From assembly GCA_005809105.1 (NCBI GenBank), contig SYLI01000012.1:1-34411 (forward strand): 34,411 nucleotides of DNA, read 5' to 3'. The notes beneath the pieces were generated by a model. It was not told the DNA's origin. It did not search any database and saw only the letters and a list, made by a program, of their open reading frames with translations. Position numbers and translations under genes: made by a program. Numbering within the stretch: position 1 is the first letter of the stretch; each line of letters opens with the position of its first letter. Below, piece after piece: positions 16,173 through 24,972 of this stretch. Source of the DNA: Verrucomicrobiales bacterium. Its GTDB lineage: Bacteria > Verrucomicrobiota > Verrucomicrobiia > Limisphaerales > UBA1100.

Positions 16173-19127
16173 CTAGGGCAGATACACGAATTCGTTGGTT
16201 TGAAGCAGCACCTGCGCGAGCTTCTCCCACGGCGCCAAGGGTTGCTGGCTTGGGGTGCGCCCCGCCTGCGGCGGACGCTGCGAACCCTTAGCCTTGGCCT
16301 TGCCTTTGCCAGCCGGCTTGACCGTGGATGGCGTGGCTTTGGGCGCCGGTTCGACGGGCTTTTGCTGCTCCACAAACGCCAGCGCGGCGGCCGTCTCCGC
16401 TGCGGTGGGCGCTCGTTGGAAGAGGATTTCGTAGAGGGCACTCACCTTGTCCTTTGGCGTCTGGCCCTGTTGCACGACGGACCGGGCCGCCAGCCTGCGC
16501 GATTGCTCCAGCACGAAGGGGCTGTTCATGAGATAGAGCGCCTGCTGCGGCACCGTGGTCTCGATGCGCTCGGCCGAGCTCATGTCCGGATTGGCAAAGT
16601 CAAACACCTGAAACATGCCGGGAAGCTCGGCACGATTGACGTACCCGTAGACCGTGCGGCGCGTGGAGCCGGTCAAAAGATTGGCCGGAGGGCCCCGGCG
16701 CGCGGGGTCAAGATTGTCGCCCGCCGCCAGGAGCGTGTCGCGCATCGCCTCCAAATCCAGCCGCCGAACCGGCCATTTCCACAGGAGCTTGTTGGCGGGA
16801 TCGGCCTCCGAGAAATCGCGGCTGCCGGTGGACGCCTGCTGGTACACGCCCGAACTCATGATGAGGCGGTTGAGCTTCTTGATGGACCAGCCCTCGTTGA
16901 TAAACCACTGCGAGAGCCAATCGAGAAGTTCGGGATGCGAGGGCGCCTCGCCGCGCAGGCCGAAGTCGCTGGGGGTGCGCACGATTCCCTCGCCGAAATG
17001 CCATTGCCACACGCGGTTGACGATGACCCGTGCCGTGAGCGGGTTCGTGGGCCCGGCGATGGCACGCGCCAGATCGAGCCGGCCGCTGCCTTCGCTGAAG
17101 GGCTTGCGCGCCGCGCCTTCCACCAGATTCAGAAACTGTCGGGGAACACGGTCGCCCAGGTTCGCGCGCTCGCCGCGAATGAGAATGCGCGAGTCGCGCA
17201 CCTGCGGCGCATCCTTGATGGCCATGGCTCTCACCGGCGAACCCGGATGGGTGATGTCCAATTGCGTGAGGGCTTCCAGCATGGTCTGTTGCCGGTTGCG
17301 CACGCGATTGCCCACAAACCGGCCGACTTCGCGCGGATCGAGCCCCAGCGGCGTGCGCACCTCAAACACCATCTGCCGGAGTGCTTCGCTGTCCGGATCG
17401 GCCAGCGCGGGAACCGCCGGCTCCCGGGCGGCAACACGGCGCCGCTGCGCGCCACCCGCTTCAGGGCGCCCGGTGGCAGCCAGTAAATGGGCCGTGGGAT
17501 ACTGGCCCTTCATCTGTTTTTCCACCGCGGAAAACACGCCCGCGTAAATGTTGGCAACCTCGCGGAGTGATTTGGGTTCCGCTCCCGCGAAGGCCTTGGC
17601 GACGATGGGGTTTGCCTTCACCGTGCCCTCACCGGCGGCGATGCGCCCGGCCAGCGCCTTGGCAGCGGCGGCAAATTCTTTCTCGGGAAGCCCGGCAAAT
17701 TGGAACCAAGGGTCGAACACGGGGTTGGGTTGTTTCTTCCACGCGGCAAGGCTCGCGGCCCATTGTTCAAAGGCCGCGGTGTTGAGGCTCGCTTCGCGCG
17801 CCACGGCCGCCGCCTGCTTGCTGGCGGTCTTTCCATCCAAAAGGCGCTGCGCCTGCATGAGGTAGTCGGCCGAGCTCTTCGTCAGATCGGACAAGAGGGT
17901 GTTGTACTCGCGAAGGGCGTATTCATGGGCTTCCTTCTGCACCTTCTCCCGCGCGGCCATGTAGTCGCGGTAGGCGGGCGTGTCGCTATTGTCCGCAAGC
18001 GCGGGGCGGTCGTCCTGGCTGCTGGCAAACACACCATGGAGCGAATAATAGTCCGCCGTGGGGATCGGATCGAACTTGTGGTCGTGGCAGCGTGCGCAGG
18101 AGACCGTCAAACCCATGAACCCCTTGGACACCACGTCAATCCGGTCGTCAATGACCTCGTTGGCGTCGTTCATGAATCGCTTGCCCACGGTGATGAAGCC
18201 CAGCGCGGCGAGGTCTTCGCGGCGCGCGCCCGGCAGGGCATCGGCGGCGATCTGCTCCATGATGAACTGGTTGTAGGGCTTGTCGGTGTTAAACGCCTCG
18301 ATCACCCAGTCGCGGTAGGTCCACGCGAAGGGGAACGCCGGATCGGGGCGGTTGCCTCCCGCGCGGTCGCCGCTGTTATCCGCGTAACGCGCGACATCCA
18401 GCCAGTAGCGGCCCCACCGCTCGCCGTACTGCGGAGTAGAAAGGAGCCGGTCAACCACCTTGGCAAACGCGTCGGGTGCGGTGTCGGCGCAGAAGGCCTC
18501 CGTCTCGGCGAGTGTCGGGGGAAGGCCGGTCAAGTCGTAGTGCGCCCGACGCAGAAGAAGCCGCTTGTCTGCGGCCGGAGCGGGGGTGATTTTCGCCGCG
18601 CGCTGGCTTTCCCGGATGAACGCGTCGATGGGATTGCGCACCCAGGAATCCTTCGTGGCCGGCACCTGCGGCCGGGACAGCGGCTGAAAGGCCCAGTGAG
18701 CGCGGGCTTGCGCCTCGGTGTAAAAAACCTTGCGCGCGCCTCCCGTGGACGGGCCAATGCGAGGATCGGGCGCACCCAGGCGGATCCACGTTTCAAGATC
18801 CGCCACCTGCTCGGCACTGAGCGCGGTCTTGGGCGGCATCACCAGCTTGGGATCGGCGCGGCGCACGGCCTTGATGAGCAGGCTTGCCTCGGGCTTGCCG
18901 GGCTCAATGGCTTCGCCACTGTTGCCGCCGGCCAGCAGCGCCTCGCGGGTGTCGAGGGCCAGACCGGCCTTGGCCTTGGTCGCGCTGCTGTGACACTCGT
19001 AGCAGTTCTGCGCCAGAATGGGCCGGATGCGTTTCTCAAAAAACTCGACCTGCTTGGGATCGAGTTTGTCGTCGGCAAACAGCAGCGAACCCAGGCTGGC
19101 CAGAGCGGCGGTGAGCAGTGGTTTCAT
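16173..19127 (-). CDS. PSD1 module B: PSCyt1-DUF1549-DUF1553 cytochrome protein
   Basis: 984 residues with a Sec signal peptide (1-18, ending SLLFA). The PSCyt1 domain has CYECH (Cys42, Cys45, His46) and LVMPPKTALS as the Met-containing loop. DUF1549 (about 165-370) has RLLLRRAHYDLTGLPPT, YGERWGRYWLDVARYADN and [11 protein letters not shown] (Cys344, Cys347, His348). DUF1553 begins near 690 (NPLTARVIVNRVWQWHFG) and shows QALYLMNSPFVLEQSRRLA. Residues 923-967 form a Lys/Pro/Ala-rich linker (AGKGKAKAKGSQRPPQAGR inside it) that interrupts the end of DUF1553; the closing KLAQVLLQTNEFVYLP block follows. That insertion is unusual. The gene follows its DUF1501 partner by 24 bases, reversed relative to modules A and C. 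No ribosome binding site is evident. Confidence 0.92.
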   Translation of the reverse strand: MKPLLTAALASLGSLLFADDKLDPKQVEFFEKRIRPILAQNCYECHSSATKAKAGLALDTREALLAGGNSGEAIEPGKPEASLLIKAVRRADPKLVMPPKTALSAEQVADLETWIRLGAPDPRIGPSTGGARKVFYTEAQARAHWAFQPLSRPQVPATKDSWVRNPIDAFIRESQRAAKITPAPAADKRLLLRRAHYDLTGLPPTLAETEAFCADTAPDAFAKVVDRLLSTPQYGERWGRYWLDVARYADNSGDRAGGNRPDPAFPFAWTYRDWVIEAFNTDKPYNQFIMEQIAADALPGARREDLAALGFITVGKRFMNDANEVIDDRIDVVSKGFMGLTVSCARCHDHKFDPIPTADYYSLHGVFASSQDDRPALADNSDTPAYRDYMAAREKVQKEAHEYALREYNTLLSDLTKSSADYLMQAQRLLDGKTASKQAAAVAREASLNTAAFEQWAASLAAWKKQPNPVFDPWFQFAGLPEKEFAAAAKALAGRIAAGEGTVKANPIVAKAFAGAEPKSLREVANIYAGVFSAVEKQMKGQYPTAHLLAATGRPEAGGAQRRRVAAREPAVPALADPDSEALRQMVFEVRTPLGLDPREVGRFVGNRVRNRQQTMLEALTQLDITHPGSPVRAMAIKDAPQVRDSRILIRGERANLGDRVPRQFLNLVEGAARKPFSEGSGRLDLARAIAGPTNPLTARVIVNRVWQWHFGEGIVRTPSDFGLRGEAPSHPELLDWLSQWFINEGWSIKKLNRLIMSSGVYQQASTGSRDFSEADPANKLLWKWPVRRLDLEAMRDTLLAAGDNLDPARRGPPANLLTGSTRRTVYGYVNRAELPGMFQVFDFANPDMSSAERIETTVPQQALYLMNSPFVLEQSRRLAARSVVQQGQTPKDKVSALYEILFQRAPTAAETAAALAFVEQQKPVEPAPKATPSTVKPAGKGKAKAKGSQRPPQAGRTPSQQPLAPWEKLAQVLLQTNEFVYLP

Positions 19128-19151
19128 GCGGGAGAACGGGCGGCCCCGGCT

Positions 19152-20561
19152 TCAGGCGATGAGGTTGCCCACCACGTTGCCATACACATCGGTCAGGCGG
19201 AAATCGCGCCCGCTGTGGCGGTAGGTGAGCTTCTCGTGGTCAAAGCCCATGAGCTTGAGCACCGTGGCATGCAGGTCGTGGACATGCACCTTGTCCTTCA
19301 CGGCGTCGTATCCGAATTCGTCGGTGGCGCCGTGGACGACTCCGCGCCTCACGCCGCCGCCGGCCAACCACATGGAAAAGCCGCGGTGGTGATGATCGCG
19401 GCCCGGTTCGGCGCGCCCGCCACGGTCATGGCGCGGGGTGCGGCCAAATTCGCCACCCCAGACGACCAGGGTTTCATCCAGCAGGCCGCGTTGCTTGAGG
19501 TCCTTGAGCAGCGCGCCGATGGGCTGGTCGCACTCGCCGGCGCGACGGGCCACATTGGTCTTTACGTCCTGATGGTGATCCCAACCGTTGTGCCACACCT
19601 GCACAAAGCGCACGCCGCGCTCCACCAGCCGCCGGGCCGTGAGCAGCCGGTCGCCCATCTGCGTGGCGCCGTAGAGGGCGCGCATGTCCGTGTTTTCTTT
19701 CGTCAGGTCAAAGGCATCGGTGGCGGCCGTCTGCATCTTGAAAGCCAGTTCGAAGGACTGGATGCGCGCTTCGAGCGCGGACTCCGCTTCCAGCGTCTTC
19801 TTGTGCTGGGCGTTGAGTTTCGCAAGAAGGTCCATCTGCTGGCGCTGCTCTTCGAGGGTGAGGCTGTAGTTTTTGATGTTCTCGATGGCGCGCTCGACAT
19901 TGCCCCCGGTGTTGCTCACCAGTGTGCCCTGGAAGGCGCCCGGCAGGAACCCCGAACGCCAGTTCTTGGCGCCGCCCAGGCCGCCGCCCAGCGCGATGAA
20001 TCCCGGCAGGTTCTGGTTGTCGGTGCCCAGTCCGTACAGAAGCCACGATCCCATCGAGGGCTTCACCATCCGGCCCGATCCGGTGTTCATCATCACGGTC
20101 GCAAATTCATGCGAGGGGATGTCGGTGTGCATGGAGCGGACAACCGCGACTTCGTCGATGCTCTCGCCAATCTTGGGGAACACTTCGCACACCTCGGTTC
20201 CGCACTTGCCCATCTTGGTGAACTTGAAAGGCGAAGGCAGCGGGACACCGCCGATTTCCTTGACGTTGGTGTCGGCAAACTTGGCCATGCCCGGCTTGGG
20301 ATCCCACGTGTCCAGATGCGTGGGGCCTCCCTGTGCGAAGATGTGAATCACGCGCTTGGCCTTCACCGGGAAATGGGGCTTGCGCGGCAGGGAGGGCGAC
20401 GCGGTGGCCAGCTGCTGCAACGCCGCGGAAGGGTTGCCCAATGTCTCTGGCAGCATCGTGGCCAGGCCCAACGCTCCCATTCCCATGCCGAAGCGCCCGA
20501 GAAACTGGCGCCGAGTCTGGAAAAAATCCTGCAGCTGCGGTCGGTGTTCTTGAATGTTCAT
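19152..20561 (-). CDS. DUF1501 protein, Tat-exported (module B)
   Basis: 469 residues from the ATG at 20561, chosen because AAGG lies five bases upstream and because it places the twin-arginine motif TRRQFLGRFGMGMGALGLA near residue 17. An upstream in-frame start at 20639 would bury the signal. Conserved DUF1501 blocks are [83 protein letters not shown] and GRDHHHRGFSMWLAGGGVRRG. The C-terminus carries HDLHATVLKLMGFDHEKLTYRHSGRD, shortened in module A. The His-rich metal-site residues look intact. It is the first gene of the pair and is separated from PSD1-B by only 24 bases. Confidence 0.92.
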   Translation of the reverse strand: MNIQEHRPQLQDFFQTRRQFLGRFGMGMGALGLATMLPETLGNPSAALQQLATASPSLPRKPHFPVKAKRVIHIFAQGGPTHLDTWDPKPGMAKFADTNVKEIGGVPLPSPFKFTKMGKCGTEVCEVFPKIGESIDEVAVVRSMHTDIPSHEFATVMMNTGSGRMVKPSMGSWLLYGLGTDNQNLPGFIALGGGLGGAKNWRSGFLPGAFQGTLVSNTGGNVERAIENIKNYSLTLEEQRQQMDLLAKLNAQHKKTLEAESALEARIQSFELAFKMQTAATDAFDLTKENTDMRALYGATQMGDRLLTARRLVERGVRFVQVWHNGWDHHQDVKTNVARRAGECDQPIGALLKDLKQRGLLDETLVVWGGEFGRTPRHDRGGRAEPGRDHHHRGFSMWLAGGGVRRGVVHGATDEFGYDAVKDKVHVHDLHATVLKLMGFDHEKLTYRHSGRDFRLTDVYGNVVGNLIA

Positions 20562-20680
20562 ATTTGCCTTATTACTGCCGGAGACGCCGGATTTTGGACA
20601 ATGGACTTGCAATGGGGAGGATACGCAATTTGCCCACAAAGGCTGCTGGAAAAACTCGGGGATTCTGACGGAGGAAGGCT

Positions 20681-20806
20681 CTAGTCAGACTTTGACCTCA
20701 GGAGCCTGACCGCCCCCAACATCGCCGCCACCATCAGTCCCAGCCAGAGCAGGTCGCTGGTGTGCCAGTGCAGTTGTGAGGTGAGGTGGGCAAAAGTCGG
20801 TTGCAT
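20681..20806 (-). CDS. Possible small single-helix membrane protein
   Basis: A 41-residue frame from the ATG at 20806 to a TAG at 20681. It contains a hydrophobic helix LLWLGLMVAAMLGAVRLL followed by RSKSD, so it would be an N-out or N-in membrane peptide with a basic end. It lies between the module C terminator and the DUF1501 gene of module B, with 119 bases to the latter. There is no Shine-Dalgarno sequence, and a longer start at 20911 crosses the terminator hairpin and is unlikely. I do not recognise a family; it may be a chance frame. Confidence 0.3.
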   Translation of the reverse strand: MQPTFAHLTSQLHWHTSDLLWLGLMVAAMLGAVRLLRSKSD

Positions 20807-20867
20807 GTTGGTGTGTGTGTAACAGAGCAGGGGCACCCGTGGCAAGCGGGCGGCCCGAGCAGGCAGC

Positions 20868-20891
20868 AAAAAACCCCGCCCGAAGGCGGGG
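20868..20891 (-). terminator. Rho-independent terminator of module C
   Basis: Read on the minus strand, CCCCGCC and GGCGGGG form a seven-base-pair GC stem (20885-20891 with 20874-20880) around a stable TTCG tetraloop, directly followed by six T (20868-20873). It lies 29 bases after the stop of the DUF1501 gene and ends the PSD1-C/DUF1501 transcript. Confidence 0.9.
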
Positions 20892-20919
20892 CTTGAAACC
20901 AGTTGGGTCAATTCAAAGG

Positions 20920-22224
20920 CTAGAAGAGCTGCGGAATAACGTTTCCGTTGCGCACGATCATCACCGGGCGACCTGTCGGAGTGTTGTACTCCTTGGCGTA
21001 GTCCACTCCCAGCGCATTGAAGTAACTGGCCGCCACGTCATCCGGCGTGATGGCCTTGTCCTTCGGGCCTTCACCCTTGGCGTCGGACGCGCCAATCACC
21101 TGGCCGCCCTTCATGCCGCCACCGGCCATCACGCAGAACATGGCGCGCGGATAGTGATCGCGGCCGGCGCGCTGGTTGATCTTTGGCGTGCGCCCGAATT
21201 CGCCCGTCACCAAGACGGCCGTGCTGTCGAGCAGCCCCTTGGCATGAAGCGCCAGCAGCAGGCCCGACAGGCCCGCGTCAAGCTGTGGCAAGAGCCGCGT
21301 CTTGAGCGAGGGGAAGTTGCCGTTGTGCGTGTCCCAGCCGCCCAGGTTCAAGGTGACAAACCTCACGCCCGCCTCCACCAGCCGCGTGGCCAAGAGGCAG
21401 CTTTGGGAGAAGTCCTGCTTGTCGAACAGGTTCACCACCGCCTCCGACTCGCGCGACAGGTCAAACGCCTCGCGCGCCTTGGTGGAACGCATCATGGCGT
21501 AGGCCTTGCTGCTGAACTCGTCCATGCCGGAGAGCACCTTGTCTTCCTTGGCAAACTCGCCAAAGGCCTGGTCGTACTTCTTGATGAGGTTCTGCCGCCG
21601 ATCCACGTCCTCCAGCGTCACGCCGTTGCGAAGTGCGAGGCCACGCACTTCCATGCGCACTCCAGCGCGAGGCGCTGCACCGGTGTCAAAGGGTCCGTAC
21701 TCCACGCCGAGGTAGCCGGTGGGATAGTCGCCCTGATTGGGGATGGCCACGAACGCGGGCATCTCAGGCGAGCTGCCCTTCTCACGGCTCATCACCGCGC
21801 CGTACGTCGGATAGCGCAGGGATGGCACGGGGCGATTGCCGGTCATCATGTACAACGTGCCCAGGTTGTGCGCCGCCAGGGTGTGGCTCACACCTCGCAG
21901 GATGACATATTTATCAGCGCACTTGGCCAGCTTGGGCATATGCTCGCAAATGCGCATGCCAGGCACGTTGGTCGCCGTCTCCTTGAACTCGCCACGGTGG
22001 GTCTCGGGCGCGTCAGGCTTGAGGTCAAACGAATCCATGTGGCTGGGGCCGCCGACCAGCCGGATGAGAATGCCCGCCTTGGCCTTGGCAGAGGGGTTCA
22101 CCGCGCCTTCCTTGCCCATCGCCAGGAAACGGGAGAGGCCCATTCCAATGCCCATGCCCGTCAACGCTCCCACCCGGAGGAAGTCGCGCCGCTGGACGCC
22201 GTCGCAGAATAGATGTGTTGCCAT
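20920..22224 (-). CDS. DUF1501 protein, Tat-exported (module C)
   Basis: 434 residues. The ATG at 22224 has a strong AGGAG (22231-22235) six bases upstream. The Tat signal is QRRDFLRVGALTGMGIGMGL (about 11-30). DUF1501 blocks are AGILIRLVGGPSHMDSFDLKP, VILRGVSHTLAAHNLGTLYM, TRLVEAGVRFVTLNLGGWDTH, AVLVTGEFGRTPKINQRAGRDHY and RAMFCVMAGGGMKGGQVIGAS. It is shorter and more diverged than the module A and B copies, and lacks the HHH triple of module B (RDHYPRA instead). The gene starts 35 bases after the PSD1-C stop and is followed by a clear terminator, so the two form one operon. Confidence 0.92.
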   Translation of the reverse strand: MATHLFCDGVQRRDFLRVGALTGMGIGMGLSRFLAMGKEGAVNPSAKAKAGILIRLVGGPSHMDSFDLKPDAPETHRGEFKETATNVPGMRICEHMPKLAKCADKYVILRGVSHTLAAHNLGTLYMMTGNRPVPSLRYPTYGAVMSREKGSSPEMPAFVAIPNQGDYPTGYLGVEYGPFDTGAAPRAGVRMEVRGLALRNGVTLEDVDRRQNLIKKYDQAFGEFAKEDKVLSGMDEFSSKAYAMMRSTKAREAFDLSRESEAVVNLFDKQDFSQSCLLATRLVEAGVRFVTLNLGGWDTHNGNFPSLKTRLLPQLDAGLSGLLLALHAKGLLDSTAVLVTGEFGRTPKINQRAGRDHYPRAMFCVMAGGGMKGGQVIGASDAKGEGPKDKAITPDDVAASYFNALGVDYAKEYNTPTGRPVMIVRNGNVIPQLF

Positions 22225-22259
22225 GTCGTTCTCCTGTTGGTTTTCGGTTGTTTTCTAAA

Positions 22260-24836
22260 TCAGTGGTTGACCATGAACTCTTTGGTGTTCAGCAAAGCCC
22301 AAAGCAAATCGCGCACGCCGATGTAAGTCTCCTGCGCCGCCGCAAGATCCGCCTTGGCCTGATCCATCTCCTTGGCCGTGGGCTGGCGGCTCAGGGTTCG
22401 AAGGAACGCCTCCTCGACGATCTGCTCGGGCTTGGCGGCGGTGCCTGTCTTGGATTGCGCGGCCCGGCGCACCTCATCCACCCAACTGCCGGTCTCGCGG
22501 CTTGCCTGCTCCAGGCGGCCCAGCATTTCCGGATCGTTGCGCGTGTAGATGGTTTGGAGCAGGGTGGGGTCGCTGGTGCGCTCGCAGTCGCAGTTGGTCT
22601 CGCGCGCGGGCTTGCCAAAGATGTTCAGCATGTAGGAGGAACCCGTGCGCCGCTGCCCGGGCGCGTTGTAACCCAGGCTCTGCGGGCCAATGGCGCGGAT
22701 CTCCATGTTGGAGGCGAATTCCGCCGCCTTGGAGGCGGAGGCGCTGGCCAGGCTCATGGCGTCGGCCACCACCTCAGCCGGAAGGCGGCGGATCATTTGG
22801 TGGCTGAAGTTTTTGTCGTCGTGCTGATTGGTGGGATTGGTCTTCCACGAGCGCTGGTAGGTGTCGCTATTGAGGATCTCGCGGTGAAGCCACTTCATGT
22901 CGTAGCCGCTCTGCACGAAGCCGTCGGAGAGGTAGTCCATCAATTCGGCATTGGAGGGCGGGTTGGCAAGGTTCTGGTCGTCGGCAGGCTCCACCAGCCC
23001 GCGGCCAAAGTAGCTGGCCCAAGTGCGGTTGACGAAGGCGCGCGCAAAGTAAGGGTTGTTCTTGTCCTTGAGCCACGCCATCAGAGGCTGGCGCGGATCG
23101 GGGAACTCCGCCGCCACCACCTGGGTTCCACCCAGCAGTTTGGGTGTGATGACCCGGCCGGCAAAGTTGGGGTTGCGCCGCTTGTTTTGTTCAATCTCGC
23201 GCTCGGTCAACCGGCGCGTCGGGGGCGCCAGCACAAAAACCTCCTGCCACGGCACCGGGTCGCCTGTCTTAAGGCGGGCGTTTGCGGCGCGCTGGATCTG
23301 GTTCTGGGGGTTGGTGTTGTTGGCGTCGACGTTGGCCTCGGAGCGGATCGTGGCGGTGAGCTTGTTGTAATTGAAATCCCCATCCTCCTTGCGCACCTGC
23401 TGGGCGAAACGCAGCGGCTCAAAGAAGGCCTGGAACTGCTGAAAATCCTGCTGGGTCCATTGGTCAAAGGGGTGCTTGTGGCACTGGGCGCACTGGATGC
23501 GCACACCCAGAAAGCTGTAGGCGAAGGCCATCGCCTTCTCCTCGGCCATGCGCAGGTTCTGGCGCGACCAGAACCACGGCATGTTTTCGCGCTCGGCGAA
23601 GCTCACCGGATCCTTGTCGCGGAAGTAGCCTCCCATTTCCTTGCACATGTCCTCAAAAGTTTGATCGGGCTTGGTGCGCGTGGTGGCCAGTACGATGCCT
23701 TCGATGAGCTTGTCGTAGGGGACATTGTTGGCGATGCGGTGGTTGAGCCAGTCGTACCACTGGCGCGCCAGGGTGGTCTGAAGGTTGTTGCCAATATTAT
23801 TATTGAGGCGCAGTTGCTGGGCGCTGTTGCCGGTGTAGTCAGAGAGCTTGGTGGCCCACCACGCCGCGTAGCCGGGGCGACTGAGTAATTCGTCGATCTT
23901 GCGTGAGCGCTTGTCGGCGCGGCGATCCGCCGCAAATTGCCGCGCTTCGTCGGGCAAGGGCAGCGTGCCTGTGATGTCCAGACTGGCGCGGCGCAGGAAT
24001 TCCGCATCGCTGCAAACGTCCGCCGGCAGGATGCCCACCTTGCGCAGCTTTTGAATCACCAGCTGATCCACCTTGGTGCGGCCCGTCACCTTGGGGTACT
24101 TGGCGCCGTTTTGCGCGCTCACGGGAAGCATCACCGGGATGGGATGCACGCCGTTGTCATAAAACACCACCACGTGGGAATCGCCCTTGCCCAGCACTTT
24201 CACGATGCCGTCCTCGCTGACTTCCGCCACCGATTCGTCGTTGGTGCGGAATCGGGAAAGCTGCGTGACATCCTCCACCGTGCCATCCTTCCAGTGCGCC
24301 AGCACTCGCAGCGCAACCTTGTCGCCCGGCTTGGTGAACACGATTTCCTTCGGGGTCACCTCCAGCCGGTCAAACGTGCCGGTGGCCTCCACATCCAGCT
24401 TGGCCCCCTGCTGGATCCATTTGAGGAACACGTTGTGCTCCCAGCTGCCTTCGTCGTAACGGCGCCCGCCCTTGTGGGCGACTTGCTTGGTGGGCTTCTG
24501 GATGAACAGGCTCTTTTCCGGCTCCTCCAAATTCACCCGGATGCGGTACTCCTTATCGGCCGTGATGGCCTTGTGATCCTTCTCAAAGTCGTATCCAAAG
24601 AGGGACAGGCGAAAGTCGCCGCGCCCCTGGAACGAGCCATGACACTCGCGGCCACTGCAACCAAGCTTGCTGGCCAAAGGAACCACATGCCGGCGGAAAC
24701 TGGGGCTCTCAGCCGTGGCAATCTTGCCGCCGAAGCGCTCATTGGCCGTCTGAAGCTTGGCGCCGGCAGCTTGTGTCGTCGGTGCGAGCGCGACCGCCAG
24801 CACCAAGGCCCATGGCAGGAAAAATCGCAAATTCAT
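22260..24836 (-). CDS. PSD1 module C: BIG2-DUF1549-DUF1553 protein with CX4CH site
   Basis: 858 residues with a signal peptide (1-24, ending TTQAA). Instead of a CxxCH cytochrome domain, the N-terminus has KLGCSGRECHGSFQGRGDFR, a CX4CH site (Cys60, Cys65, His66) of the subclass that continues RLSLFGYD. Residues about 155-240 are a bacterial Ig-like (BIG2) domain (FDRLEVTPKEIVFTKPGDKV ... VAEVSEDGIVKVLGKG). DUF1549 runs from about 255 to 475, with FLRRASLDITGTLP and CAQCHKHPFDQW (Cys449, Cys452, His453). DUF1553 runs from about 585 (NPYFARAFVNRTWASYFGRG) to the end (YIGVRDLLWALLNTKEFMVNH). The predicted location is the periplasm. It is first in an operon with the DUF1501 gene. The function is presumed redox, substrate unknown. 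Confidence 0.92.
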   Translation of the reverse strand: MNLRFFLPWALVLAVALAPTTQAAGAKLQTANERFGGKIATAESPSFRRHVVPLASKLGCSGRECHGSFQGRGDFRLSLFGYDFEKDHKAITADKEYRIRVNLEEPEKSLFIQKPTKQVAHKGGRRYDEGSWEHNVFLKWIQQGAKLDVEATGTFDRLEVTPKEIVFTKPGDKVALRVLAHWKDGTVEDVTQLSRFRTNDESVAEVSEDGIVKVLGKGDSHVVVFYDNGVHPIPVMLPVSAQNGAKYPKVTGRTKVDQLVIQKLRKVGILPADVCSDAEFLRRASLDITGTLPLPDEARQFAADRRADKRSRKIDELLSRPGYAAWWATKLSDYTGNSAQQLRLNNNIGNNLQTTLARQWYDWLNHRIANNVPYDKLIEGIVLATTRTKPDQTFEDMCKEMGGYFRDKDPVSFAERENMPWFWSRQNLRMAEEKAMAFAYSFLGVRIQCAQCHKHPFDQWTQQDFQQFQAFFEPLRFAQQVRKEDGDFNYNKLTATIRSEANVDANNTNPQNQIQRAANARLKTGDPVPWQEVFVLAPPTRRLTEREIEQNKRRNPNFAGRVITPKLLGGTQVVAAEFPDPRQPLMAWLKDKNNPYFARAFVNRTWASYFGRGLVEPADDQNLANPPSNAELMDYLSDGFVQSGYDMKWLHREILNSDTYQRSWKTNPTNQHDDKNFSHQMIRRLPAEVVADAMSLASASASKAAEFASNMEIRAIGPQSLGYNAPGQRRTGSSYMLNIFGKPARETNCDCERTSDPTLLQTIYTRNDPEMLGRLEQASRETGSWVDEVRRAAQSKTGTAAKPEQIVEEAFLRTLSRQPTAKEMDQAKADLAAAQETYIGVRDLLWALLNTKEFMVNH

Positions 24837-24972
24837 ATGGTTTGGCAGAAAATAGACGCTGGGGACTTGGAGGTTATTTCATCAAAAAAACTTCCCTTTC
24901 CCACAATACCTTTCTGGTTGACTCCCGATTGCCCGGAGAATGGACATGCTGACTTTGCATCAGAGCGGCCGG

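Noticed and set aside
17700-20684. A 994-codon open frame on the plus strand opposite module B
   Set aside because: It lies exactly antisense to two well-supported genes. Its translation is rich in Arg, His, Gly and Val with no domain pattern. Such frames are expected opposite GC-rich genes.
22215-23888. A 557-codon plus-strand frame opposite PSD1-C
   Set aside because: Antisense shadow of a conserved gene, without a signal, motif or ribosome site of its own.
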